The notes under the pieces: model-generated | Database searches by the model: none | Seen by the model: the letters and a program-made list of their open reading frames with translations, nothing else | Told to the model about the DNA's origin: nothing | Made by a program: the position numbers and the translations under genes | DNA from: Microvelia longipes | Taxonomy: Eukaryota > Arthropoda > Insecta > Hemiptera > Veliidae | Reading direction: 5' to 3' | NCBI GenBank assembly: GCA_018340805.1 | Contig: JACMZG010001913.1 | Coordinates: 17,787,629 to 17,851,628 of the forward strand | DNA: 64,000 bases | Part shown: positions 1 through 9,672 of the stretch, in pieces | Numbering within the stretch: the stretch's first letter is position 1 | Layout: the number at the start of each line of letters is the position of its first letter

Positions 1-44
1 TCGAGCTAGAGGAGTTAATTGTATAATAATAAATAAAAGAGTCT

Positions 45-150
45 CATGACTTAAGTACTTTATTAATTTATAATTACGTTAACAAACAAAGCCGGGTTTC
101 AGCCTCAAAAGGTCATCATCAGTGCAATAACTATTACATAACAATAAAAT
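45..150 (-). mobile_element. Penelope-type terminal repeat fragment with hammerhead-like core
   Basis: On the minus strand this stretch holds CTGATGA (116-122), a short CCT/AGG stem with loop, then GAAA (97-100), followed by a CCCGG block. This order (CUGAUGA, stem II, GAAA, GC-rich stem III) is the conserved core of the minimal hammerhead ribozymes known from terminal repeats of Penelope-like elements. The same GCACTGATGATG string occurs in the terminal repeats of the Penelope-like element at 59-61 kb in this window. Stem III is imperfect here, so the ribozyme is probably inactive. It lies in the ALDH intron downstream of exon 4. Confidence 0.5.
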
Positions 151-246
151 AATGATTAAATAAGAAGTAAAAATATATAAAACTAAATACTATAAGAAAA
201 AGAAGAGACGAATTAAAAAGGTCATATAACTAAGTAAGAATATTAC

Positions 247-493
247 CTGTAGCCAAAGCAGGTCCAAGTTTCCAAGCTGCCATAAGTAAAGGAAAATTCC
301 AAGGGATGATCTGAGCACAAACTCCAACAGGTTCATGTCTTGTGTACGTAAAGAAATCTCCGTCCATAGGGATGACTTTACCATGGTTTTTATCAGCCCA
401 GCCAGCATAGTAACGAAGGCACGCTACACTCATTGGTACGTCAGCTGCCATACTCATTGCGAATGGTTTTCCATTGTCAAGAGTTTCAAGGCT
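247..493 (-). CDS. ALDH2-like exon 4 (catalytic domain start, last exon in window)
   Basis: This exon codes for 82 residues plus one base, from [10 protein letters not shown] to KLGPALAT. It holds the ALDH signatures [20 protein letters not shown] and, at its end, the NAD-binding-fold segment [10 protein letters not shown]...LGPALATG. The acceptor is TTTTTTAG before AGC at 493. The donor is ACAG/GTAATA after 247, so it ends in phase 1 inside the Gly of LATG, where animal ALDH1/2 genes commonly have a junction. The residue order matches mitochondrial ALDH2 almost word for word. The catalytic Cys and the rest of the protein must lie to the left of position 1. Confidence 0.93.
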
Positions 494-1290
494 CTAAAAA
501 AGTGAACACAAGAATATTGTATAGCTGATTGGGTTAACCCTCAAATTATAGCAATATATTTAAGTTTATTTAGTTTTAATGTCTTACATTTATGTATCTT
601 TTATAATATTGGCTATAAAGTATTTTTTAATTGAAAAATTATATTCCTCTTGTACTCCTTACTATTTCTGTTGATGTAATAGTGATAACTTTATATTAAT
701 GTATAACCTTGCCGGGGGGGGGGAGTCGAGCTGTAGCGATTTATTTGTTCAGTAGCAGCACGGAACAAATAAATTCCTCTGGTCCCCCAATGTACCAGAG
801 GAAATACTAAGCTTGTAGTTTATAATCAGTAAGACGGGGTGACAGGAAAACTCCAGCACACAATTTTTATTTTATTGTAAGACATTTGTTGTTACAATTT
901 GTTTTTTTTTAACTTTTAATGTACATTTGATTAAAAAATTTTCTTTGCATTGTTCTTAGCTTATTTTGAGGCATGTTCCAAATTACAGCTTTGAGTAAGC
1001 CATTACTATGTGCCAGTTTGAAAGTAAAAATTTCTAAAGGCGGGAGGGAGTGGCTTGTGTTCTCATTTTTAACCGCTATTTTAGGGGAACAACGTTAGCA
1101 GTGTGTCAAAGGTAGAAAAAGAGGGAAGTTTACAATCCTGCCGTATAGGGTTATGTTATCTGCGTGCTCTTAACTTTAAAAAAGTAACAACAAAGATTTT
1201 AAAAAATCCAACTTGGTTATTTTCAAGATAAAACTAAATCAATTGACCTTTAAGTATATAAAATTAAACAAAAATTTGCAAAAAACTAAC
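494..1290 (-). other. ALDH intron 3 (no other gene seen)
   Basis: AT-rich intron between ALDH exons 3 and 4. It contains a ten-base G run near 714-723 and a small hairpin at about 776-801 (CCTCTGGT/ACCAGAGG arms). No coding exon is visible on either strand. Confidence 0.6.
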
Positions 1291-1431
1291 AGCTAAATAA
1301 ACAGCATCTCGTTCCATTAAATCAGCTAATCTGTTAATCAGCAGGCCTCTCTTGGATGCATCCATAGTCCTCCATGGAGAACCAAGTTGAAATGCTTTCT
1401 TAGCCGCTTGAACTGCATCATTGACATCAAC
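1291..1431 (-). CDS. ALDH2-like exon 3
   Basis: Exactly 47 codons, phase 0 at both ends, beginning [14 protein letters not shown] and ending ERDAVYLA. The core [24 protein letters not shown] is the diagnostic N-terminal ALDH2 block. The acceptor is TTTAATAG/GTTGAT. The donor is GCT/GTTAGT, a GT donor of weak consensus. Joined to the neighbours it gives [11 protein letters not shown], as in ALDH2, so the splice sites are well supported. Confidence 0.93.
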
Positions 1432-2602
1432 CTATTAAAAAAAAGAACCTATATTCTTAGGACTCGCTAAGCTCGTCCTAAGAATATACAATTTTCCAAA
1501 TTAAATAGTAAATACATCTGTTTCATTCTCAGCAGTCTTCCATACAGTACTGACCATGCTCAATGCTGGTTAACTTTTATGATCCAACAAAAACTATAGA
1601 TATACTTGCCGTATTAAAATAAAACTTAGTGTACTTATTTAATAAGTATAAGTATACACACGTGCCAAATTTGAACTCCATTAGATTATTAGCTGATTTT
1701 TAGGTAGAAAAGCCTTGATCCATGAAAGGCAGCTTGTTTTAAATTAGTGTAATGGTAATTATGTAATTAAATAATTTGTAGAGTTATACTCAATTATTTA
1801 TAATTAGAGGCCTCATACATATCTAACAATATATTAGATAACTTTAACCTACATTTATATTAAAAAGTGAATGTAAAAGATACAAGCTAAGGCCTTGTTT
1901 GAATGTTATTTTATTACAAAATATCACTAATTTATTATATTCATAGATAAATGAAGCACCTAGAGATAGTCATAAAACACAGAATATAAGTATTTATTAA
2001 ATTATCAATTAACGTCAAACAAGTTGAAAATAAATTCTAATGAGTATTATAATATTTGCATAGTAAAGACATAACAGATAACACATAATAGAATGAAAGA
2101 ATAATAAGTTTTATAAGTCTATAAAGATGGACTCCATTAATGCTCATTTTAAAACATGCTTGTTTTAGAATGATAATACATGATTGTTATCATGTAAATG
2201 ATAACATGATCACACATGTAAAATAATAAAGGCTAAATTAGATAATACTAAAGTAATTAATTTATCTAGAAAACTGTACAATACAGCATTACAAACAAAT
2301 GCATTGACACACTTTTCCTGTAGTGTTTTTACATTAGAATCCTATTTTATTGTAAAATAGGAACTTATTTCATCAAATAAATTACATTAAACTTAATTAC
2401 CACTTCAAAATAAGTACCTCTCAATCAGTGCATTCCTAAGTTACAATTGATGGTATCTGTTTTCAGATACCAAAATCAGATTATTGGTATGCAAGTTTAA
2501 TTTTTTTAGCTAAGTAATTAATCTTTAATTTAATTAATATAATAACAAAATTTTAACAATTTTCTTTATATGAAGATTATTATTGTGATAAAAGTTTATT
2601 AC
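1432..2602 (-). other. ALDH intron 2 (no other gene seen)
   Basis: AT-rich intron. A palindrome near 2171-2208 (TGATTGTTATCATG...CATGATAACA type) could form a hairpin. A short block at about 2125-2150 (GATGGACTCCATTAATGCTC) recurs at about 61433-61460, just outside the Penelope-like element, so it is a dispersed repeat fragment. No exon is visible. Confidence 0.5.
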
Positions 2603-2707
2603 CTTGCTAGCATGGGCTACTTCAGCAATCACTTCCTCTGAAGCAGGGTTCACAGTTTGAAATGTTTTGCCAGACGAAGGCTTCACCCATTCATTGTTGA
2701 TAAAAAG
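2603..2707 (-). CDS. ALDH2-like exon 2
   Basis: Thirty-five codons, phase 0 at both ends: LFINNEWVKPSSGKTF through EEVIAEVAHASK. The FINNEW...GKTF.TVNP...EVI.EVA pattern is the start of the mature ALDH2 enzyme. The acceptor is TTTGAAATTTCAG/CTTTTT and the donor AAG/GTAATA. An upstream in-frame ATG that would give MKFQ is intronic, because the acceptor removes it. The junction to exon 1 reads KYTG-LFINNEW. Confidence 0.93.
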
Positions 2708-3489
2708 CTGAAATTTCAAAGGATTGTTACAGATTTAGAATAATCCTAAATATAGAAGGAACCCACCGGAAACAGATGAGCTAGTATTCTGGTGGTCTCA
2801 AGTACAGCAGCCAACATATTGTAAGTTAATGACATCATAAAAAAAAATGTTTTCCGTACAGCACAACTAGACCTAAAGATTGTTTTTTGTATAAAGTTTC
2901 AACTATTTAGTACAAATTTCCTATGAGATGTGCAGATAGACATATACATACTGATAGACAACTTTGTGAAAACCTTTTAGGAGGTCTTAAAAACACCTGA
3001 AACTGATAATTCAGCTGACATCCCGGTTTTGGGATTTTTAAAGTAAAAATGTTTTGTTCCAAGAGTGGGATCCCTACTTAAGACCACCAGAAAACCGGCT
3101 TTCAATTTAGTTTACAGTAATATTTCATTATGTTTATTGTCATTCCTTCTATATTAGTATAATTCTAAGGTTATAGATTTTTTTCTAGGATCAGGTTCAT
3201 CAAAATATTTGGTGAAAAATAGTTGGAGTAGGGATTCTCCCAACTAGTGAATACTTTAATGTGTGACTTTGTGTTATATAATATAATTGAAGATTCATTT
3301 TCCTTTTTCTCTTGCAGTTAGAGTTGAATGGATTTCCTAAAGAATAAAAATTAAGAAATGTATAAAGGCTCTCAGTGAGACTAATACAAATAGTTTTTGG
3401 AAGTATTTAGCTCCATTCTATATCGTCTAGCCTAAATAAGTATTCTATTTGTCAAGTAGTCATTACTAAGTACACAAAGGTTATTTAAC

Positions 3490-3598
3490 AGGTGATCGTT
3501 TAACCTGAGATGCGAACCCAAGACCTCTGAGGTGTCAAAGGTCAGTATAAAGATGAACGCTCTAATGACCTCGGCTAGAGGCATAAGAAAGTTACAAA
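3490..3598 (-). repeat. tRNA-derived SINE fragment
   Basis: On the minus strand there is an A-box-like TAGCCGAGGTCATTAGAGCG followed about 40 bases later by a B-box-like GGGTTCGCATCTC. The GACACC...GAGGTC.TGGGTTCGCATCT part recurs at about 41830-41870. Spacing fits RNA polymerase III promoter boxes, but no cloverleaf closes, so this is a SINE head and not a tRNA gene. Confidence 0.5.
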
Positions 3599-3907
3599 CA
3601 AACAATGAATTAAATACTTAGAAGATTGGAGTTCAACTACTACACTTCCACTAGTACCTTTAAAGAGATTTGTTGGCCGTTGCTTAGTAACGGCTTAAAA
3701 TCTACAAAGCACCATATAGGTACAATTGGTGCTGACTGGCTGCATATTATTATTGCACCCCTTGATTAAAAGTTAGTCCATCACATCAATAACGAAAGGG
3801 TGGGAGTCGGAACACTGTCTTCACCAACAACCCCTCATTTTTACATCACTTTAGACAGCCTATAATTTGTACAGCACAAATTATATAAAAAGAGTCTTAG
3901 GGCTGCT

Positions 3908-4326
3908 ATTGTGTAACATACAGCTAAAATCAGTTTACAGCGTGGGAAAATAATCTAGGGTGCCAATGAGGTTATTCTTGGATGCTAAACCATGCCCACC
4001 ATTTCATATCGGACCAGCCACATTTAGTACATTCACACACTTCTAAATCGACGGATTGTACGCTATAAATAGGGAGATGGAATCTATATGGATCTCCCAA
4101 TAAGCTGTATGTACCTTTAGAGACAATCATATTTAATGGATAACCGTACAACATTTATTTCACTTCAATATTATTCACGAAATCTCACTCCATCGACTAA
4201 ACAAATATTGTGCAAAAACCCTATCGCATTTAATACGATCTCATGTTAAATACACTGTGTGTATGTAGTAATTGGTTCTTAAACACTATTTTCCCATGCT
4301 GTCGACTGATTTTAGCTATGAGTTAT
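3908..4326. mobile_element. MITE family 1 copy, split by a family 2 MITE
   Basis: The ends are inverted: GCTAAAATCAGTTTACAGCG on the left and GCTGTCGACTGATTTTAGC on the right. Other copies of this roughly 160-bp family lie at about 8330, 8693, 9530, 11455 and 48225. In this copy the middle is interrupted by a second repeat (4024-4271); removing it restores the usual length and the typical inner text. It lies in ALDH intron 1. The coding-looking stretch at 3972-4154 is only repeat sequence. Confidence 0.75.
4024..4271. mobile_element. MITE family 2 copy nested in MITE family 1
   Basis: It starts TTAGTACATTCACACAC and ends GTGTGTATGTAGTAA, which are inverted relative to each other. The inner text (AGGGAGATGGAATCTA.ATGGATC) is shared with the longer copy at 7486-7993. 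A three-base ATT/TTA duplication is possible at the borders. Confidence 0.65.
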
Positions 4327-4481
4327 ACTATATTCCTTACTAAAGGAACCTGCCATTATTTGCAAACTATGTTCCTTATTGAGTAGGACTTCTTAGTCTT
4401 CTATCCACCATTATCCACATCATGTCTACAAAAAAAATCCAATCTTTTGCACAAAAATCGAATATAGAAGCAATATCTTAC

Positions 4482-4583
4482 CCCAGTGTATTTTACAGCT
4501 GGCGTTGTTTGAGGTTTAGGGAGAGCCGAATAAGCCCGTTTTACATTAAACACAATTGAATTTAATTTCAAGCTTTTCATCAT
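4482..4583 (-). CDS. Mitochondrial aldehyde dehydrogenase, exon 1 (presequence)
   Basis: First coding exon of an ALDH2-like gene that runs leftward through exons at 2603-2707, 1291-1431 and 247-493 and off the window. The enzyme would oxidise aldehydes to acids with NAD in the mitochondrial matrix. The peptide from MMKSLKLNSIVFNVKRAYS to KYTG is rich in K/R/S and has no acidic residue, as expected of a mitochondrial targeting presequence; cleavage probably falls near RAY-SA. The donor is ACTGGG/GTAAGA, phase 0. An in-frame ATG lies ten codons upstream (4611-4613), but MMKSLK is the likelier start because the presequence is then of normal length. The four exons join in frame into one uninterrupted ALDH N-terminal half, so the gene looks functional. 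Confidence 0.85.
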
Positions 4584-5086
4584 TTTAAACCAGATTATAA
4601 AAACAGTATACAACTGAATAGGAAAATTATTATTGCAAAGAAATATAAAGTCAGGCTAGAATTCCAACCTGAAGATAAGGAAGCTTAAAAGATACTGAAC
4701 TAATCTTATTTCATTCAAACCGGTTCCAACAGAACAAATAAATTACGTAATTACATAAAATAATTTGTTTATCAGAAAGCCGGGAAAAAGTGATAACATT
4801 TCTCTATCAAGGTCATAGATATATATTACTAGAGGAGACATAACTTATCTCAATACATCGTGAGACTTGAAAAATATTTTTTGGGTTCTGTAAAACCCTA
4901 TTAAAACCTCTTTTACAAGAATGTTAAGGTTATACTGAATCAATCTTTGTCTGCTATCAGCTCATTGTTTTCGTTTAGTATTATAAACAATCTAATATAT
5001 AAGCTACAGTAACTTTGTTCCGTTTATTTTATTTTGTTATTAATCGGAGTTCAGGTTACTTTTTTGGTGTCACAAATTTACACTGA

Positions 5087-5163
5087 TTAGAGTGCCTGTA
5101 TAATCCAGGATTATACAGAATTTCTAATATAGGATTAAATATCGGATTATACAGGCACTCTAA
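5087..5163. mobile_element. 77-bp mini-MITE
   Basis: The ends are perfect inverted repeats: TTAGAGTGCCTGTATAATCC at the left and its reverse complement at the right. A further GGATTATACAG sits just inside the left arm. The TTA/TAA at the borders would fit a three-base target duplication of the Harbinger kind, but they are also part of the palindrome, so this is inferred. Confidence 0.65.
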
Positions 5164-5480
5164 CACTAATAGGGCCACCCTAAAGTATCAAATTTTTTTA
5201 AAGTATACCCACATGTCTTATATCACATGCGACATCGACTTTTGCTAAAAATAGAATAAAAACTTATGTAGAAAGTATACTTTTATTGGGCTTAATTTAT
5301 AAACATAAATTATTTATTTAAGAAAATTGTATGAATTGATTATAAGAGAATGTTCGCATTGATAATGAGAATGATAAATGTAGATTTTGAACATTCCTAT
5401 AATCTTGAAATTTGTTCCAAAACATAATGAGTTCCAATCATCTAAGTTATTACGTCATAAGAAAGAAATGTAAAATCATG

Positions 5481-5508
5481 TTTGCGTCGGCCATTTTGAA
5501 TGCTTTAT
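5481..5508 (+). repeat. 28-bp direct repeat, copy 1 (GGCCATTTTGAAT core)
   Basis: The string beginning TTTGCGTCGGCCATTTTGAA is repeated exactly at 6244-6271, on the other side of the TATA leader. The core GCCATTTT resembles a YY1/Pho-type binding site; binding is not shown by the sequence. Confidence 0.6.
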
Positions 5509-5993
5509 GTTTTTCTTTTTGCAAAACTCATACATTATATTAATAAGGGTTTTATAAATAATTAAAAATTCATTTTAATAATTTAAACAGTAATTATAAT
5601 GATTAGTTATGAATTAATTATTGTTATTTAACACATTTTTATGTTAATTGTTTAAAACAATTCTCTTGATGGAAAGTCGAGGTTAAGAAACAGATCTATT
5701 TCGATTTAAAAATCATTAAGTTTGAAATAATAAAAAAAATCATTATTTATTGTTAATTTTTAATTTAATTCAGAGTATTTATTAAAGAAAATTTCGTTTT
5801 AATCGTAACATCTGATCTATTCAGTTTATAATTTCTTATTACGTTTTTGCTTTAAAATAATATAATAAATATAAATTATTAAAATTTAATTGCAAAAATA
5901 TATTAGTTAATAAATATTAATAAATTTCATCATAAATATAATGGAATATTTAATAATTATATGTTATGTGTTATTCAAGAGGCGGAGGGGGAA

Positions 5994-6073
5994 TATATAA
6001 AGATGGCCGGTCGGGTCGGTTCCAGAGTCTGTCGGCCTTCAGCTCTCCTGCAGTTCGAAAAGACCGAAAGGAA
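5994..6073 (+). promoter_or_regulatory. TATA box and first leader exon with splice donor
   Basis: TATATAA lies at 5994-6000 and a possible initiator (TTCCAGAGTC) about 25 bases downstream. The following GC-rich leader ends at a strong donor GGAA/GTAAGT (GT at 6074-6075). The contrast in base composition with the AT-rich flanks and the correct TATA-to-initiator spacing suggest a real transcription start on the plus strand. A similar module is found inverted at about 47165-47262. The leader contains no coding ATG in a long frame. Confidence 0.5.
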
Positions 6074-6243
6074 GTAAGTAAAACACTTGTTTTTAGTTAT
6101 TTTTTTTTTTTAATTTTATGATTCATTTAATTTTAGGATTCATTTAATTTTAGGATTCATTTAATTTTTAATTCATTAACTGTAATAAATTCTAAAATAT
6201 TATAAAATGAAGAAATGCAATACAGGCGAGACGCGAGACACTC

Positions 6244-6271
6244 TTTGCGTCGGCCATTTTGAATGCTTTAT
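6244..6271 (+). repeat. 28-bp direct repeat, copy 2
   Basis: Exact second copy of the GGCCATTTTGAAT-bearing 28-mer at 5481-5508. It lies about 245 bases after the TATA box, inside the putative first intron. Confidence 0.6.
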
Positions 6272-7003
6272 TTCATATTCATACTTATTTTGTTTCATTT
6301 TTTTCATATTTTATTACTTATTTTGTACTTCTTACTATTAATAGTAATAAGTATTACTATCTATATAGTATTACTACTAATACTTTCACTAATATTACTT
6401 CTAATATAGTAATACTATTGAAATAATTACTCCAATACAGGCACTATACTATACAGTACGGATACTATTACTGGAGACCAATTACTAATATTCTTGTTAC
6501 TCTTATTATTAATGCTGATATAACTACCATTGTTTATCACTCCTCTTTCAACTTTTAATCCCCACTTAATGTTTTTACTTTTGCTGTTGTATCTCAGAAT
6601 ATTACTGTAATTATTATAACAATAAGGAACTCCCATGAAAAAAATTATACTTGAAATTGAAAGTATATTATATTCTAATAATAAAAACGTCAACGATTTT
6701 TGAAATAATTGATTAATTATTTCTTAAATAATTAATTAAAATTGGGTAATTTAAACTGGAGCTTATTTCGCTGGGTTTGTTAGGTGACGTCATTATAAAG
6801 GTTTTGTTATGTGGGATTGCATAACTGAGAGTCACGCAAACTTAACATAGGTATTTCACGATCTGCCAAATTTGCAAACTTTTGTTGCTTATTTCCTTCG
6901 AATCATTATTTTTAACTTTATTTAATTAAAAATTGAGTGTTCTTAAGTATTAAATTGAAATCTTAAATCAGTATAGTGTTGTTAATATTTATAAAATTTT
7001 CAG

Positions 7004-7226
7004 GAGTTTGATAAGAACGGCGGTTGATTGATCCTGGATAGTACGTGTTGATTCTCTCCATGGAGAAGAGATTAATCCGATTTGGTACTCAGAAGAAATC
7101 CGGAATAAATATTTTTTAATGTTCCTAAGCTAGAAGAGAAAAGGAAAATGGTGCCTAGCTGCTTAGAAGGACCCTACTTCAGCAATTCTCAAATCAACAC
7201 TCAATTGTTGTCAAGATCATTTCGAT
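7004..7226 (+). CDS. Possible second exon of an unknown gene, with start codon at 7148
   Basis: It is bounded by a good acceptor (AAAATTTTCAG before 7004) and a good donor (CGAT/GTAAGT after 7226). After a short upstream frame (ATGGAGAAG..., 20 codons, closed by TAA), ATG at 7148 in an AAAATGG context opens MVPSCLEGPYFSNSQIN... and stays open to the donor (26 codons plus one base). It could be the start of the gene driven by the TATA leader at 5994. The product is not recognised and the following exon was not found, so the reading frame is a hypothesis. Confidence 0.35.
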
Positions 7227-7485
7227 GTAAGTGCCACTTATTTTGATGTCTAATTTATAGTGGAATAGAATTATATAACAAGTGACTTACTCACGTATTT
7301 CGGTTTTTCGATATAACTGGCAGTCAAAAGAAGAAAAGTTTGTTTGGCCGCTAGCAAGCTGATAGAGTAATATAGTGATTCAGTTAGAGGGTTATGAATG
7401 AAATCAAATTTTTTGACTTCATTGCAGAAATAAATTGTCAATGTTGAGCAACTATACTAATTTCTGCAATGACGTGACATGTCAA

Positions 7486-7993
7486 TTAGTACGTTCACAC
7501 ACACTTCTAGATCCGCGGATCGTATTGAATACGATCTCTCAATACGGTAATAATAGCTGTATGAACCATGCGGAGGGGATCCGATCGCATACACTAGAAC
7601 TAGGGAGATGGAATCTAAATGGATCCTCCGATACGCTGTGTACCTGTAGAGATGATCGTATTCATTGGATAACCTTCTCTTCGAACTTTTATTTCACTTC
7701 TATTTTACCGTTTTTTGATCAAATAACTTTTGGAATATTATTTTTTTTAGTGTAACTTTATTATTATGCAAAGAAGTCACAATTTAATTAAATATATTTT
7801 TTGTTTTAAAATTCCTTATAACCAAAAGTAAACTTTTTTTTATAAAAGACGCGATGTATTGGCGGGATCAGTTATCACTTAATCTCACTCAAATGACTAA
7901 ACAAAGATGCTGTAAGAACTGTGAAGTTATTTGAACGTATTGCATACGTAACAAATACGATCGCCTGTTACATACGCTGTGTGTACGTAATAA
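7486..7993. mobile_element. MITE family 2, long copy
   Basis: It begins TTAGTACGTTCACACACAC and ends TGTGTGTACGTAATAA, inverted relative to each other. The internal GGGAGATGGAATCTAAATGG text and the TCTCACTC.AATGACTAAACAAA block are shared with the 248-bp copy at 4024-4271. The open frames at 7435-7755 and 7889-8077 are repeat sequence and not genes. Confidence 0.65.
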
Positions 7994-8079
7994 TTTATAG
8001 AAAAAAATTAGGTTATAACCTTCGAATGCGTTTGGTTTGTTTACATGGATTTGAATCACCTTATTAAATTCTATCATCT

Positions 8080-8170
8080 TGGGCCGCTAAGGCTACTTTT
8101 AGGGATGATAGTAATCGTAGTGGAGGTTATGCCTCATGTCATGTTGCCTGTCATTGATGAAGGTTACTTC
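8080..8170 (+). repeat. Dispersed repeat fragment shared with 50702-50790
   Basis: The text TAATCGTAG.GGAGGTT.TGC...CATGTTGCCTGTCATTGATGAAGGTTA is nearly the same at both places. No coding potential is supported. Confidence 0.5.
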
Positions 8171-8329
8171 ACAGAAATTAACCCAAGTTCGGGCGCAAAT
8201 ACATTAGAGTTTAACTTAGTTAAGAAACAGAAAACCAAATTTTACCCTTAATGTTTTGGCATACTCTCATTTCCATTTATCTAAGGAATGGTCATTCCTT
8301 ATAAATAGATTTTCTTATGGAATTTATAG

Positions 8330-8445
8330 TATAACACACGTCTAAAATCAGTTGACAGTGTGGGGAAATAATGAGAGGGAGTCAATAAGAATAGTCCTGG
8401 ATGTTAAACCATGCCCACAATTTTATATCACGCCAACCTCATTGG
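8330..8445. mobile_element. MITE family 1 partial copy
   Basis: It has the left end (AACACACGTCTAAAATCAGT) and the internal CCTGGATGTTAAACCATGCCCAC block of family 1, but the right inverted end is missing. Confidence 0.6.
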
Positions 8446-8692
8446 CTTGGCTAACCAAAATGTGGCTCTTTAGTTAATATTGGTAGAGAATAAAGTGTCA
8501 AATTTACTGATTATTTTAGGTGGAGACTAACTTGCCAGATTACATGAAATATTAACTTTACCAGGCAACTGCATGCTGTTTCTGAAATCTGATGTCATAT
8601 CTCATAAATTTGTATGTCAAGAAAGGGCTGCTTTAAAAACACATCCTGCTGTATTGAGATGCATTCTGCCCTGGTATGTATTCATTGTTATA
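8446..8692. other. No gene seen
   Basis: Unique-looking sequence between two family 1 MITE copies. No exon, RNA gene or repeat was recognised. Confidence 0.4.
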
Positions 8693-8862
8693 ATATGACA
8701 CATGGCTAAAATCAAGTGACAGCGCGGGAATATAATTTTGAGGGTCCGATAAGGTTGGCCTAATTTGAAATTGAGGGCGTGGTTTAACATCCAGGACTAA
8801 CCTTATTGGCTGTCTCGCATTATTTTTCCATGTGTCAACTGATTTTAGCCGTGTCGTATTAT
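8693..8862. mobile_element. MITE family 1 copy (about 170 bp, both ends)
   Basis: It runs from TATGACACATGGCTAAAATC to GATTTTAGCCGTGTCGTATT; the two ends are inverted repeats of each other for about 25 bases. The internal GTGGTTTAACATCCAGGAC block is the family signature. No coding sequence, so it is non-autonomous. Confidence 0.75.
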
Positions 8863-9526
8863 TGAACTTACTTATTATGTTTTAGGTATATTTGAAAAAA
8901 CGTTTTTTTATCCTCTCTGAACCATTAATGTTTAGAAATAAATTCCTTTCTAAACCTTTATCAGCATATTGATACTTAATGTTTTTATCATGTCAACACA
9001 TTAGGAAAGTGTGACATCACAAAATTAATTTTGGCTTTTATGCATTATACTAACAGATTAGAACAACCTGATAGTATAATTTGATTGGGTTGCTTTGTAT
9101 AAAAGTTTTCTATTTTAATGAAGGTAAATAATTTATACTAGTTTTTTCTTTAATGGCCATTATATTTTAAACTACATAGTCAATAGTTAAAAAAGACTCT
9201 AAACCTAGCAGTGACGTAGATAAGTATTTTTTCTTGGAGGGGCAAACAAGGCTATCGATGCCCCAAAATTTATCATGACCCCCTAAAGATGTATTTTTGA
9301 TGTAGAAAATAGCTCTCTCACTTTATCGGGCTTGGGACCGACTATGGCGTGATACTATTTTTTTCAATAGGGGTTTAGGGGTTCTCGAAGCTGATGTAAT
9401 ATTATGGCTTCTATCGCCAAAATAATTGTGAATAGGGTTTACATGTGGAGATTGATTTCGCTTAAGAATAAAAATGGTTAATCAAGTGAAACACAGGAAG
9501 GTGAAGAGGGGGGATGGTTACTTTTG
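8863..9526. other. No gene seen
   Basis: AT-rich intergenic or intronic sequence. Nothing beyond base composition supports a feature. Confidence 0.4.
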
Positions 9527-9672
9527 ACAGCGTGGGAAAATATTGTTGAGCAACCAATGAGGTATGCCTGATAAAAATTGTTTGTGTGGTTTAAGATCCA
9601 GGACTGATGTTATTGGTTCTTTCGCATTATTTTCCAACGCTGTCATCTGATTATAACCATGTGTTATACTAT
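9527..9672. mobile_element. MITE family 1 copy
   Basis: TTGACAGCGTGGGAAAATAT at the left and GCTGTCATCTGATTATAACC at the right are the family 1 inverted ends; the inner GTGGTTTAAGATCCAGGAC text matches the other copies. The longest open frame here (9518-9892, minus) is only repeat and flank. Confidence 0.7.

Larger units (their letters stand above)
2708..4481 (-). other. ALDH intron 1, carrying SINE-like and MITE insertions
   Basis: Intron between the mitochondrial presequence exon and the first enzyme-core exon. It carries a tRNA-like SINE fragment (about 3490-3595) and a composite MITE (3908-4326), both annotated separately. A split inverted repeat with GGTGGTCT/AAGACCACC cores lies at about 2764-3100. 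No coding exon is visible. Confidence 0.5.
4614..5993. other. Intergenic AT-rich region between divergent genes
   Basis: No gene seen. It lies between the 5' end of the ALDH gene (minus) and the TATA leader at 5994 (plus), so it should hold both promoters. It includes a mini-MITE at 5087-5163 and the first copy (5481-5508) of a 28-bp direct repeat with a GGCCATTTTGAAT core. Confidence 0.5.

Noticed and set aside
7435..8251. Open frames of 60 to 106 codons near 7.4-8.3 kb
   Set aside because: They lie in MITE family 2 and a dispersed repeat; no splice sites, no known motif and no codon bias.
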